Positions 35,026-46,479 of a DNA stretch of 64,000 nucleotides are shown one piece after another (within the stretch, counting starts at the first letter, position 1; every line of letters begins with the position of its first letter). The notes under the pieces are model-generated. The model was not told where the DNA came from, did no database searches, and worked only from the letters and a program-made list of their open reading frames with translations. Both the position numbers and the translations under genes were made by a program. The DNA is from Punica granatum (lineage: Eukaryota > Streptophyta > Magnoliopsida > Myrtales > Lythraceae), in assembly GCF_007655135.1 (NCBI RefSeq), contig NC_045132.1, positions 15,438,001 through 15,502,000 of the forward strand, in the 5' to 3' direction.

Positions 35026-35465
35026 TGTTGAGGTCGTGAAAAATCGGGTCTTGATCACATGCAAACCACGAGTCTCGAGCTTCCACAAACACCACATGAA
35101 CAACTTGCACTAGGGGAGATCGAGAGGGAATCTCAATTGCCCTCTTTGATGCTTAAATGTGAGTGTGTACGAGAAAGAATAGAGAATTGAACTTAGGGTG
35201 TAAGAGTACCTAGAGGGATATTTATAGAGATGTACGGAATATCCGTATCGAGATATTGTAATATGTATCAAATATTCAATTGCATACAAGTAGATATACT
35301 TGGCAAATATAAAGTTAGAAATAGTATAATATCTCATAAAAATATTGATAGAACATTCTAGAGATTTAATTAATAGGATTTAATTACCAATTTGGGCGCA
35401 TCAAGGTGGACCCATAAATAATAAGTCAAACTGGATGGGTCAAGTCAATTTTCCGATTCCTAAGA
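35026..35465 (-). repeat. 5' LTR (minus strand) of the TR-GAG-like element
   Basis: Direct repeat of 32398-32882; on the minus strand it ends CCTCAACA, followed by ttggcaccgtctgtgag. The opening TG has become TC at 35465. Confidence 0.85.
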
Positions 35466-36197
35466 CCAATCAATGTTTGACTATAAGCATCAAATACAAA
35501 TTGCTCATGTGTGTTGATCATGAGTCGTAGTATTGGCCGATGGCCATGAATCTTAACCTTTCAAGGGAGGAGATGCTCAGTGCCGTGCAACACCACTTCT
35601 CATCAGATCAGGTTCGTGTCTACTTACTCAACTTCGTGTATATATTGATCGAAACTTCAGAGAAAGTAAATTTTGGCCTACAACATCCAACCTTACCTGA
35701 TTATATATTTATATAATTTCAACTAAGGTTGAGCGAGGAGCAAGTGATCATGAACTTTGTTCGGGCAGCCAAAAGATTATTGAAATCCGGCTGACAGATG
35801 TGGTTCTTGGTTTTTTCTACTGCATGGTCTCGACTGTTGTAAGAGAGAATAATGGTTTTCTATGGTACCCATTTTCGATCACTCGCCGCTTTTAAGCTTT
35901 ATTAGTTGTTCGAACTTCCATTGCCTAGTTCTCTCAATTTGATCAGGAAAAAACTTAGTTTGGTATATATACAATGATAGAAAGTTCTTCCTGCGATCAT
36001 GTTCTTTTCCTTCTCTTTCAAAAGATTATGATTCATGCGGTCATCCCAAAATTTCAACACTTTTCCTGTTGTTATAAACTCCTCTCACTTACCTCGTCAT
36101 GCCCCAATGGCATACACAAAATTTCATTGTTGACATGCTGGATGAATCTTTTCCTATCTAGTCTCTCTGTCTTGATCCTATCTCTCTCCAGGATTTC

Positions 36198-36472
36198 TGT
36201 ATTGAGTTATGGAGCCTAAAGTACTGTGATTCCGAATCATTGTTCTGTTTTTCAGTTCGGCCCATTGGTGATGTAATTAGGGTTTGTTCCCTTTATAAAT
36301 AACAGCTCATATCTCTTATAACCCTAACTAAAAAAAATAGTAAAATACCTGGCTTGGCGGCGCCCCCAGACGTAGTCAGAATTTATTCTCTGACGAAGTG
36401 GGTAATCAATTTCGTGTGTCCTTTTTGCTTTTCGTTCATATTTTCTTCTACTATCGTATATTTTCCGTAACA
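36198..36472 (+). repeat. 5' LTR of the copia element
   Basis: Contains TATA box ctttataaataa near 36292 and ends TTTTCCGTAACA. It starts TGTATTGAG where the partner has TGTTGAG. Confidence 0.9.
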
Positions 36473-36492
36473 ATTAGTATCAGAGCACGAGT

Positions 36493-37873
36493 TTGAATCT
36501 GGAGCAATCTACCATGGACGAAGGAAAATTGGTGATCGAAAAGTTCGATGGATCGGATTACGGGTTTTGGAGGATCCAAATTGAAGATTATCTTTACGGT
36601 AAAGATTTGTGGCAACCTCTAGAGGATAAGCCGATCGGGATGACAGATGCGGAATGGAACGTGTTGGATAGGAAGGCGATGAGTGTGATTCGTTTGTCGT
36701 TGTCGCGGAGCATGGCGTTTCATACAGCGAAGGAGAAAACCACCAAAGGTATACTACAGGTTTTAGCCGATATGTACGAAAAGCCATCAGCGGTGAACAA
36801 GGTTCATCTAATGCGGCGGCTGTTTAACCTAAAGATGTCGGAGAGTATTGTTGTTGCCGAACATCTAAATGAGTTCAATTTAATAACGGCTCAATTGACC
36901 TCAGTCGATATTGATTTTGATGACGAAGTAAGAGCCCTAATTTTATTGTCGTCTCTACCAAAAATTTGGAGCGAAACGGTCACAGTTGTCAGTGCTTCAG
37001 TGGGGGAGGAGAAATTAAAGTCTGATAGTTTGTGAAGAAATTCGCAAAAAAGAATAAGGAAAAACTTCAAGATCAGCTTTGAGTACAAAAAATAGAGGCA
37101 GATCAGAATCAAGGAATTCGCATCGAGGCAGATCGAAATCAAGAAATAAATATAAGTTAGGAAAAGACAAAAGTTCAATTGAGTGTTGGAATTGTAAGAA
37201 ACGTGATCATTACTCGAATCAGTGTAAGGCACCGAGAAAGGAAAGGAAAGACGACAACTCATCAAACGTGGCAACAGAGGAGATTAGTGATGCATTGATC
37301 TTGCGTGTCAGCAATCCGTTAGAATCATGTGTTTTGGATTCTAGAGCATCGTTTCATTCCTGCCCTAATGCCGATATAATGGAGAATTATACTTTTGGTA
37401 ATTTTGGTAAGGTTTATCTTGCTGATGATGAGCCTTTGGAGATTGCAAGGAAGGGAGATGTTCGGATTAAAACACCGAATGGACTCGTATGGCAGTTGCG
37501 CGGTGTGAGGCACATTTCTGGTTTGAAGAGGAATCTGATTTCTGTAGGGCAGTTGGATGACGAAGGTTATGAACTGTACTTTGGCTCTAGTTCTTGGAAA
37601 ATAATCAAAGGGGCCATGGTGGTGGCTCGAGGTAAGAAGGAGGGTACACTGTACATGACCGTGAACAGCCATGATAGCATTGCACTCGCCAGTGCAAACA
37701 ACAATGCATATTTGTGGCATTGCAGGCTTGGCCACATGAGTCAGAAGGGGATAAAACAGTTATGTTCAAAGGGAAAACTACCAGGTCTAAAAATAGGTGA
37801 GCTTGGATTATGCGAGATGGTGTATTCGAGAAGCAGAAAAGAGTTAGTTTTTCGAAGGCTGGTAGAACTTTAA
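36493..37873 (+). pseudogene. Copia gag, zinc knuckle, protease and pre-integrase region
   Basis: Gag frame 36493-37035 begins at 36493, with a second Met at 36514 (MDEGKLVIEKFDGSDYGFW) that suits the family start better. After a frame change, 37079-37873 carries the zinc knuckle CWNCKKRDHYSNQC, a protease site in which the usual DSG is DSR (VLDSRASFHSC), and the pre-integrase motif LWHCRLGHMSQKGIKQL. The altered protease residue, the frameshift and a stop at 37871-37873 inactivate it. Confidence 0.9.
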
Positions 37874-37953
37874 ATGAGTAGAAGTTAGAGCTGGTACATA
37901 GTGACTTATGAGGACCAGCACTGGTCACATCTCTTGGTGGCGCATCATATTAC

Positions 37954-38739
37954 ATGACCTTCATTGATGACTCCACGAGGAAGGTATGGGTTTATTTTCT
38001 TAAACGTAAATCTGACGCTTTTGATGCTTTCAGAAAGTGGAAAGCTTTGGTAGAAAATGAAACAGGCCTGAAGGTGAAATTTTTGAGATCTGATAATGGT
38101 GGAGAATATGAGCTCGATGAGTTCAAAGAGTATTGTGTTGTGAATGGCATTCGCATGGAGAAAACTGTTAGAGGGACCCCTCAGCAGAACGGGGTTGCAG
38201 AACGAATGAACAAAACCTTGAATGAACGTGCTAGGTGCATGCGATTGAAGTGTGGGTTACCGAAGACATTTTGGGCAGATGCAATTAACACTGTTGCTTT
38301 CTTAATTAATAGAGGACCATCAGTTCCTTTGGATAACGGCATACCAGAGGAGGCTTGGAGTGGTAAAGAGGTAAACCTGTCATTTCTTAAAGTATTTGGT
38401 TGTGTTTCGTATGTTCATGTTGATGCTACTGCTAGAAGTAAACTGGATGCAAAATCTGTGAAATGTACTTTTATTGGATATGGCGGTGATGAATTTGGTT
38501 ATAGATTTTGGGATGATCAGAATCGAAAAATAATTCGAAGTCGAGATGTCATATTTATTGACCATGTTTTGTACAAAGACAGGTCGGGTGCACCAGACAT
38601 TGACAGTGCAGGTACTCAAGTTAAAAGCCCTCAGTTTGTTGAATTGGATATTTCAAACTCACGTGTTAGCAAAATTCAGAATGACCAGGAGGTCGTTGAG
38701 GCAGAACCAAGTACGCCAGTAGTTCCAGTGAGGAGATAA
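37954..38739 (+). pseudogene. Copia integrase
   Basis: Core motifs FIDDSTRKVWVYFLK, RSDNGGEYELDEF and TPQQNGVAERMNKTLNERAR supply the D, D and E positions; FGCVSYVHV and KCTFIGYG follow. In-frame nonsense codons come after it at 38737-38739, 38827-38829 and 38890-38892. Confidence 0.9.
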
Positions 38740-38892
38740 AAAAGACAACATCACGCACCAGAAAGGTACTCGCCCTCTTTACATTATCTTTTGTTGACTG
38801 ATAGTGGTGAGCCAGAATGCTATGTTTAGGCTATGCAGAGTGAGCACTTGAGCAAGTGGGAGCTTGCAATGGAAGATGAAATGAATTCTTAA

Positions 38893-40350
38893 ATGTCCAA
38901 TAGCACTTGGGAATTAGTTGAGCTTCCAAAGGGTAAGAAAGCATTGCATAACAAGTGGGTTTACAGAATTAAAGAAGAGGCAGATGGAAGCAAGCGTTAC
39001 AAGGCAAGGTTGGTTGTGAAGGGTTTTCAGCAAAAACAAGGTATTGATTATACAGATATATTCTCTCTTGTTGTGAAGCTAACTACTATTAGATTAGTTT
39101 TGAGCATAGTTGATACAAAGAATTTATTGTTAGAGCAGATGGAACCTTTCTTCATGGTGGTCTTAACGAAGACCATATTTATGAAGCAACCAGAATGATA
39201 CTTGTCCAAAGGTAGCAGTGAGCTTGTGTGTAAGCTACAAAAAAGTTTGTATGGTTTGAAACAAGCCCCGAGACAGTGGTATATGAAGTTTGATGGGTTC
39301 ATACAAGAGATCGAGTTCGTCAGATGCAATGCTGATCATTGTTGTTACTTCAAGAGGTTTGACAATAGCTTTATTATTTTGCTATTATATGTTGATGATA
39401 TGTTGATAGCAGGCTCTTGTGCTCAAGAGGTGTATAAGTTGAAGAAGCAATTGTCCAAACAATTTGAAATGAAGGATCTTGGAGAGGCTAAACAGATCCT
39501 AGGTATGAGGATTAATAGAGATAAAGTGGTAGGAAAGCCGTTCTTTTCACAGGCTGAATACATTGAAAAAGTTTTGAAGAGATTTCGTATGGGTAAAGCA
39601 AAGCCAGTGAGTACTCCTATGGGCAGCCATTTTAAGCTATCAAAAAGGGATTCACCTAAAAGTGATTCAGAGCGTACTCATATGGAGAAAACTCCCTATA
39701 CTTCAGCAGTTGGAAGTATTATGTATGCTTTGTTGTGTACTAAACCAGATATTGCGTATACAGTGGGAGTTGTGAGCAGATATATGAGTAATCCGAGTAA
39801 GCAGCATTGGGAAGCAGTAAAGTGGATCTTTAGATACTTGCGAGGTACCACAGAGAGGGCTCTATGTTTCGAAGGCAAGAACATGGTTTTGAATGGTTAT
39901 GTTGATGCTGATTTGGCAAGTGATCTTGATGAAAGGAATAGTACAACCGGGTACGTGTTTACTTAGTGGTACATCGGTTTCTTGGGGCTTCTAAGTTGCA
40001 GAAGACAGTGGCTTTGTCTACTAGAAAAGCGGAGTATATAGCAATGACAGAGGCTAGTAAAGAAATAGATATGGCTGCAAAATTTATTGTGTGAACTGAG
40101 GAAAGAGCAGAAGAACAGTATTCTTTACAGTGATAGTCAGAGCGCTATTTTCTTAGCTAAGAATCCAGCTTTTCATTCGAGAACGAAGCACATTGAGTTG
40201 AAGTATCATTACATTCGACATCTCTTGGAAAAGATGGCTTTGCAACTAATGAAGATTCGTGGAAGCGAGAATCCTGCTGACATGTTAACTAAGGCTGTGA
40301 CCTTAAAGAAATTGAAGCTATGCATGGCTTCAACTGGCCTTGGAGCTTGA
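38893..40350 (+). pseudogene. Copia RT and RNase H
   Basis: RT begins STWELVELPKGKKALHNKWV (frame 38893-39198) and continues after TGA at 39196 with KSLYGLKQAPRQW and the catalytic LYVDDMLIAG (39202-39966). RNase H pieces are YVDADLASDLDERNSTTGYV, then after frameshifts SDSQSAIFLAKNPAFHSRTK and ENPADMLTKAV (40087-40350). Not functional. Confidence 0.9.
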
Positions 40351-40448
40351 GGAGTTCGAGGATTGGCGCCGCCGTCATTTATGGGTTATTTGTTAATTGT
40401 GAAGATGAAGAGATAATTATATTCGTGTTCAGTCTCTAAGTGGGAGAT

Positions 40449-40729
40449 TGTTGAGTTATGGAGCCGAAGTACTGTGATTCAGTCTCCGTGTTTTGTTTTG
40501 TTTTTCAATTCGGCCCATTGGTGATGTAATTAGGGTTTATTCCCTTTATAAATAGCAGCTTATATCACTTGTAACTCTAACTCAAAAATAAAAATAGTAG
40601 AATACCTGACTTGGCGGCGCCCTCAGACGTAGTCAGAATTTCTTCTCTAATGAACTGAATAATCAATTTCGTGTGTCCTTTTTGCTTTTCGTTCATATTT
40701 TCTTCTACTATCGTATATTTTCCGTAACA
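40449..40729 (+). repeat. 3' LTR of the copia element
   Basis: TGTTGAGTTATGG to TTTTCCGTAACA, matching 36198-36472, with TATA box ctttataaatag near 40548. Confidence 0.9.
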
Positions 40730-40979
40730 TTTGTGTAAAATTCTCATTTGGGCCTACACAGATTTGAGCCCATTTGCAACCCAAAAGCTTAAGCTGATAG
40801 GTTATTGGACTCAAGCTTTATATAAGCTTGTGGTTTTTTTCATAAATTTTTTATGTGAGACAACATATCTCAACATTCTGTACATGTGTTAAATAGAAAG
40901 ACAACGGCACATGACTAAACTGACCCCCTAGAATGAATGCATGAATCTGAGCCCAACGAAGTAGAAAACACCTGTTTTC

Positions 40980-42514
40980 CTGTTCGAGCAAAACGAGTTT
41001 CCTCCCTGAGTTCCTTCTGCTTCCTGATCAATTACTGGAACAATGAGACAAAAGAAACTCCAAAGCTAAGCCCAAGCCTCTCCAAGCTCTCTCTGCAATT
41101 AATCACCATTCCTATCTCTGCTTTGAGAAAGCAGAGCAAGTCACCAACATTGTTGCCAACATACTCGGTAGGTTCCTGTCACTGCTGGTGTTCTTCAAGA
41201 TGTCCCGGAACTCTTCAACCTTGTCAGTTGGGACCTCGAACTTCCTGGTCACCTCCCTTGGATAATGACTCGCGGTCAAACTGTAACTTGTTTGCATAGA
41301 TCTTCACACCATCTACTTGCCATGCTTTCAATGAGAATTTCTGATACCTACAAGCAATTCACATAATAATGTTTCAGCATATTCATGGATAAACTTTGCA
41401 TATCGGAGGCAAATGAAGATCTAATCGTATCAACACCTTAAAAATTTCCAACATGTTATTTACCAGTTTCTGGAAGAAATCCATACAACCCTGCGGCCGA
41501 AGATGGAAATGCTTGTCAAAACACATTTATGTCCTCAAGTTACCCCAAAGAAGCATGGAATCTATAACTCCATTGTTGGCCTCCTTCTCAAATTCCAATA
41601 CCGACTCGAGGGACCTCATCAGCGATCCATGATCAAAATTTTCATCTCCAAGTGCAACGGTTAGTAGAAACCAACTCTAAAACAAAGAAAATATATCGTA
41701 GGATTCTCGAACCTAACATTATAACAAGTACTATAAGATGATTGATATTTGATCCAATCTGTTTGAGGGTTAGTGTCACTACTGGGATTTGAAACAAACT
41801 TGAACTCCGCAGTGAGGAAGGCAGACAGCCTTATGGAAGAAGCTACGACGCAATGAATGTAAGCTGGAAGCTTTGTTTCCGCAAATCAAGTCCCAAAATC
41901 TTTTTTGCCTTCAACTTTGCCAGATACTGTTTCCAGTAAAAGTTCAGCCTACATCGCTGTTGCCGGACCGAGAGCACTATCTTGGGCAACATTAAGAACC
42001 TGTTGGGAAACAAAAGGAGGAATATTAAGATAATTAATGCCAATAAGCACAATATAACATTGTTAAAATGACGGGATTCGCATAATCCATTTAGCGCATT
42101 TAACTGTCTGCTGCTTCTTAGCCTTCTAGATTGGTGACATGGTGATCGGAGGGTTATAGTTAAGAGTGGAGAGACACAGGGCGGCTGTAATGAAATATTA
42201 AAATTCGCCATGTAAAGGTTGAGATTATTAAGTGCATGCAGAACTGCCAGCAGTAATATATCGAGCAATCCAGAAACAGAAATTTTCTCACATAATTGTT
42301 GTTTATATACGAGTGCACACGCAACAGAACTTCACTGTTGTCTAAAGACCAAGTGATAACGCATGTAGTAATAGAACTCCCCATTTACCTTCAAGAACGA
42401 ATTACGCTTTTCTGATGATTTTTTCATAGCTCGTTGGCAACTAGAGATGGCATTCCTGGCATCATCATCATCGGCAAATTTTGCTGCTGATTGAAGCCTA
42501 ACAAATAGGAAGAT
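40980..42514 (-). pseudogene. TH2: TH2-like pseudogene (TENA_E plus HAD phosphatase domains)
   Basis: Minus-strand segments match in order the bifunctional plant protein TH2, a HAD-type thiamin monophosphate phosphatase with an N-terminal TENA_E domain. Seen: SAAKFADDDDARNAIS...SFLK (exon 42389-42514); ELLLETVSGKVEGKK to RLSAFLTAEF (about 41740-42000), with two in-frame stops; SVLEFEKEANNGVIDSM (about 41580-41640); GCMDFFQKLVNNM (about 41455-41500); YANKLQFDRES and RKFEVPTDKVEEFRDIL (about 41190-41310); NNVGDLLCFLKAEIGMVI (about 41105-41165); GVSFVSLFQ, stop, LIRKQKEL (about 40990-41050). The metal-binding HAD start, the N-terminus and GDS-type residues are missing or changed. Multiple stops and a frameshift make this a relic; it keeps introns, so it is a duplicated, not retroposed, copy. 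Confidence 0.78.
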
Positions 42515-43151
42515 CTGCAGAGTAATAAATGTGTGATCCCTGATTGTTCGACTTCCAAATTTTAATTTCACATAAACTAAGAATCGGAAGGTGGAAGATT
42601 CTCCCTGCAATTTCTCAGCAACAAAACTGAAAACTAATAAATCATTCTTTGGATAAGTTGAACCAGTATGGTCCTCAAGTACATCATCATTCTATTGAAC
42701 ATACCACAGACGAACACTCAGTCAACTGGGCATTATCAATTATCAGAAAAGTGAGGATTTAGAACATTGATACTGATCCTCGACTTCAAATCAAGATGTT
42801 TTGAGTTGGGTTTTCATTAACAGAACTTTTCGTACATCTTTTAATTTCCCCTTCCTATCCTTTCTTAGACCCACCAGCTTAAAGTAAACAGAAAATCCGC
42901 CCGACACATAAACCAGACAAGCTAATCTGAAACTGCCATAATATATATACAGCAGGCAAAGCCTTTGTTGGGAGACAAATTAGGAGAAGAATAAAAAACT
43001 ATCTCAAAAATAAGGAAAAAAAAAAAGGAGCTTTTTTTATTGCCCAAAAAAAAGAAACAGAGAGAGAGAGCGCTTATAACTCGCTTCCTTCATCGCTTGT
43101 TTTGTGGATTAAAATTCAAGCCCCCAACATATTTAATATTTAAATCCTTCC
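42515..43151. other. Intergenic
   Basis: No gene seen. It may include lost 5' exons of the TH2 relic. The stretch 43010-43080 is poly(A) and (GA)n-rich and would fall in the 3' flank of the small gene at 43152. Confidence 0.45.
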
Positions 43152-43589
43152 TCATTTAGGGGGAACAGTTTTCCCTCCACCGATGCTTAACGTGCTCTGA
43201 AGCTTCACCTTCGTCCTACGGATATAATCGGCAAAACGATTGCTGCTCCCTGGTTCCTTCTCCACTTTGGCCTTTCCTCCACCGCGGACTGACATGGCTC
43301 TTATTCTGAGCTTTGCACGGCTTATATAGTCTGAGACACGATCATTGATATCGACCGTCTTGCTTCCTGGACTCTGATCTAGCGACTCGACTTTTCTGTG
43401 GGGATCCGATTGGTGCACAGCTGGTTTACCGGTCAAGATCTTCGCCATCTGCTTGGACTTGGATCCCTTCCTTTGATGGGTGCTCCTCCGCTCGATGGAA
43501 GGCTCCACTTCCGGGCTAGCAGCAAGTGAAATCTTTGGTGGGTTCTCCCCATTCTTGGCCGACCCGACCTTGAGACTATGATTTTGCAT
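43152..43589 (-). CDS. Small basic protein with a duplicated 24-residue motif, function unknown
   Basis: A single-exon frame of 145 residues from Met at 43587-43589 (MQNHSLKVGSAKNGE); the open frame extends upstream to 43685, but that part runs into the TATA region. A minus-strand TATA box (gatatatatc, 43662-43671) lies about 75 bases upstream of this ATG, which supports the start. The protein is basic, Ser/Lys-rich and low-complexity over residues 1-80. It then carries two related units: residues 83-106 (DRVSDYISRAKLRIRAMS, then a GGGK end) and 117-140 (NRFADYIRRTKVKLQSTLS, then GGGK). There is no signal peptide or membrane segment. Single motifs of the FxDYIxRxKxKxR kind occur, as I recall, in uncharacterised small plant proteins. 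The units could be amphipathic basic helices binding nucleic acid or membranes, but that is inference. Confidence 0.7.
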   Translation of the reverse strand: MQNHSLKVGSAKNGENPPKISLAASPEVEPSIERRSTHQRKGSKSKQMAKILTGKPAVHQSDPHRKVESLDQSPGSKTVDINDRVSDYISRAKLRIRAMSVRGGGKAKVEKEPGSSNRFADYIRRTKVKLQSTLSIGGGKTVPPK

Positions 43590-43661
43590 CGGTTGATTAT
43601 GAAAGACAGCTAGGGAAAAGGGACTTGAGGGAGTGCGGAAATTGATGAATGAGTAGGTAGA

Positions 43662-43671
43662 GATATATATC
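43662..43671 (-). promoter_or_regulatory. TATA box of the small 145-aa gene
   Basis: gatatatatc on the minus strand, about 75 bases upstream of the ATG at 43589; consistent with a short leader. Confidence 0.5.
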
Positions 43672-43739
43672 ACAATTTTCTTCAAGTGCTGGCATTGGGT
43701 GTTATAAGTCTTATTTATGGTTCGTAGTGTGAAAAATTA

Positions 43740-46440
43740 TCTACCCTGCACATTTACCGGCTAAGATTCCTATTGAACTTTGTAAGTGCCTCGTGATAAA
43801 TTTCTGATTTGTAATATGGAATATTATGAGTAGAATTGCAATATGGGAGAATATATGCAAAATTACATATTGGTAGAAAAAAGGACGATACATAAAATTA
43901 AGAAAATAACGAAATCTTTCTTTAAAGAAACTAAAATAGGTCTGTAGGAAATTTTTTAAAAACATGTCTAAAATTTGTATTACAAATTAAGAATTTTAGT
44001 TTATATATTACCCATAAAAAAAAAAGCCCCATAGGAAGCTCATGGAGACACATGCCCCTGCATTATTCTCTTTTTCCATCTGTTTCAAAATTGTTTATGT
44101 ATTCAAAAACTCCTATAAATTTAGATAATCATTCACTTCTGCCCTTGCATTATTCTCTGTTTAATAAAAAGAAATTCAAAATTGTTTATACATTCAAAAA
44201 CTCCTATAAACTTACATAATCTTCCACTTTTGCCCCTCAATTTTTTTCCGATATGTTTGATGACAATTCTCATACGTTTTTCTCTATCTCTTCCAAGCAC
44301 TCTTAGAAATCAATTCTAAAACAGGCATGTGCTATGTACAATAAACAGTTTAGATTATGGTTTTGTTTAAAGGTTATGGATATATGTTTTACCCTATTGT
44401 TGGAAGTTCTTTTAGATACTTCCAAGTTCCAACTAACAAATATGATCATTCATATATCGTATGTCAATTGGAATTCTTAAAAATCATTTAACCCCATTTC
44501 AAGTATAACAAATCAAAATGAATCCAAATAATATTATATATATATATATTCCAAAGAAATCCATATTTTTATATTTATATCCATTCAAGTTTTCCTTCTT
44601 TTTAATTAATACCATTTATCATTTTTAATTAGTATTCATTTTTATCAATATAATACAGAATATATTTCTCGATTTAAAAGTACACTCAAATGCCTAGATA
44701 ATATAAGCTTATAAAATATTATATTACTTACATGATACTCATTCTTTCATTTGCTGCAATCGTTTAGGTGCTTTCTCGGCCATATGGTAATAACATGGGA
44801 TGAGCGAAAAGTTTCTATTTCTCGTGATTGTCGTGATGAGGAGACAGTCCTGACCACTGAAAGATTTCTTTCCCACCGTGGAATGAGTGTATTCCATCGG
44901 AATCAATAATTGATTATTAATTGTGGTAAAAAGAAATAATTGATTATCACTTAGAAGCTTAGTATAATAATCTTTCGGTGAAAAGTATAATAATCTTTTT
45001 AGCATAAGCATAAGGTTCACAGAGTACTAATAAAGCCGCATTCCCTCCAAAAGAAGGGAAAATGGAATTTGTCGGCCCTTACCTTGATTTGATTGCTAGG
45101 GGGATCACATTCCTCTCATTTAGGAGCCAAGCATACAGAGCCCCAGCAGGAATAATCCTAAGGCAAGAGGATTAAGGAAGGAATCGGGCGAATCGTTCTA
45201 TTTAGCTGACTGGTGAAAGCACTTAAGAAAGTTAATTGAGCAAGAATCACAAGGTCAATGCATTAGGTTTGATCAGTCGATCTGAATGACAACTCTACAT
45301 ATTCGATATATTATTGTTTGTAAAAATAGTAGAAACTAGATAACTAGACGAGGACGCACACATTGCGCGGCCTGCATAAGTTTCCATTCACTATGTAATG
45401 CATAGGCAAAAGGGGAAAATTACCACGGTTGTTTGTGGCATCTGTGCATTATTTGGGCCCGATGTTAGTGGAAAATAAGGAAAAAGTACGGATCATGAAC
45501 TACACTATAGAAAATAGATAAAGGGGGAAGAATTAGTTGCGGGCTTTGCCAAGCGAAGTAGTGACAGCCGCCGAACCCTCAGTGGCCAACGACCAGAATT
45601 AGAATATTCTCATAATATTCTAGATAACTTTTTAATAATTTCAAAAATTTTAAAAATAATAAATAAAAGATAGAGAAGGCATGTCGGTAATGAGGGGATG
45701 ACCTACGAGGCCACCAACACCACCCCTCGATCAAGAATGTAGAACACTCGCAGCATATTCCGTGAAATAACCATTTAATAATTTCAAAATTTTGAAAAAG
45801 AATCAATAATATAAGAATAATGTATAAATAAAGACAGAGAAGTCATGGTTGTCACGGCCCTCTCAGCGAGGTTATCAGTGGTCATTGAGGGCTTTTTGGC
45901 GCCCACCATCCCTCGGCGAGGCCCGCACTTTCTCTGTCTTATATGTTATTTATCATCATCATCATCAAGATTATACTTTTATAAGAATTTGAAATAATTA
46001 TAAAAGTTAACAGAATATTTCAGTGTTAGCATAGTGAAACAGGGCGAGTGTATATTTTTCCAAGAGCGGGGTTAAGTATCATTTTCAAAATCCATCAAGT
46101 GAGGGGAGTGACATTTTTTTTTTTCCGAAGAATGGAACGCAAAGTACCATTTAAGAAAATTCCGAGGAGAATGTGATTTACCCTAAAACTTAGGTAAAGG
46201 TTATTCTATCATTCCAACTGATTTTCAACAAAAAGTATCATATATTTTCTTTTAATCTCATATATGAAAAATAGATACATATAAAGTCACCTTCGTAAAC
46301 AAGTTCGTTATTTTAATTATATTCATTTGTTTATATGATTATAGTTCAACGCAAAAAAAAAAAGAACATATATTCGTTCATACTATTATATCTCTTTATA
46401 AATCTCATTCCATTCCATTCTGGTGTACAAATTGTGACCT
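43740..46440. other. Intergenic, AT-rich
   Basis: No convincing gene. Two diverged direct copies of a block (ataatttcaaaattttgaa ... agacagagaagtcatg) occur at about 45635-45685 and 45778-45850, each followed by GC-richer text. Another direct repeat (ttcaaaattgtttatgtatt / tacatt) is near 44085-44125 and 44170-44205. Short frames such as 44739-45020 show no domain. Confidence 0.45.
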
Positions 46441-46479
46441 TAAGAGAACGACGGAGATTATTTTTGGATGGAACTTGAA

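Larger units (their letters stand above)
32398..35465 (-). mobile_element. TR-GAG-like non-autonomous LTR retrotransposon
   Basis: Two direct repeats, 32398-32882 (485 bp) and 35026-35465 (440 bp), have ends TGTTGAGG...CTAACA / CTAAGA on the plus strand. On the minus strand the 5' LTR is followed by TTGGCACCGTCTGTGAG (primer-binding region) and the 3' LTR is preceded by a purine tract (gagtggggggcta). The roughly 2.1-kb interior encodes only a gag relic and no protease, RT or integrase. This is the layout of TR-GAG elements, which need proteins from another element. The element sits within an intron of the SAP30-like locus. Target duplication is not exact (tcgat / ccaat). Confidence 0.82.
31809..35793 (+). 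pseudogene. SAP30-like (Sin3-binding) gene, interrupted and probably damaged
   Basis: Separated plus-strand pieces match, in order, the C-terminal Sin3-binding region of plant SAP30-type histone deacetylase subunits: SRVDLLKLRIDSLQRYCKHY (about 32291-32360), NLNLSREEMLSAVQHHFSSD (about 35549-35608), and LSEEQVIMNFVRAAKRLLKS with stop (about 35729-35793). An upstream frame (31809-31985, MDASNEKNAMDSCKARK) may be the N-terminus; a different frame there (DELGINPSGRTDDGGKGR, donor at 31985) splices in phase to the next piece, so the first exon itself seems frameshifted. The junction 35611/35728 is off by one base under GT-AG rules. A 3-kb retrotransposon sits in the intron between 32365 and 35531. 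Either a pseudogene or a gene with indel errors. Confidence 0.6.
36198..40729 (+). mobile_element. Nearly complete, inactive Ty1/copia retrotransposon (Tork-like)
   Basis: LTRs 36198-36472 (275 bp) and 40449-40729 (281 bp) share their 3' 60 bases exactly and are about 85-90% alike elsewhere by eye. A primer-binding variant ttagtatcagagc follows the 5' LTR (36474-36486), and aagtgggaga precedes the 3' LTR. The internal order is gag, zinc knuckle, protease, integrase, RT, RNase H, as in copia elements. The 4.5-kb length is normal. LTR divergence and many stops indicate an old insertion. The target duplication is unclear (tttct / tttgt). Confidence 0.92.
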
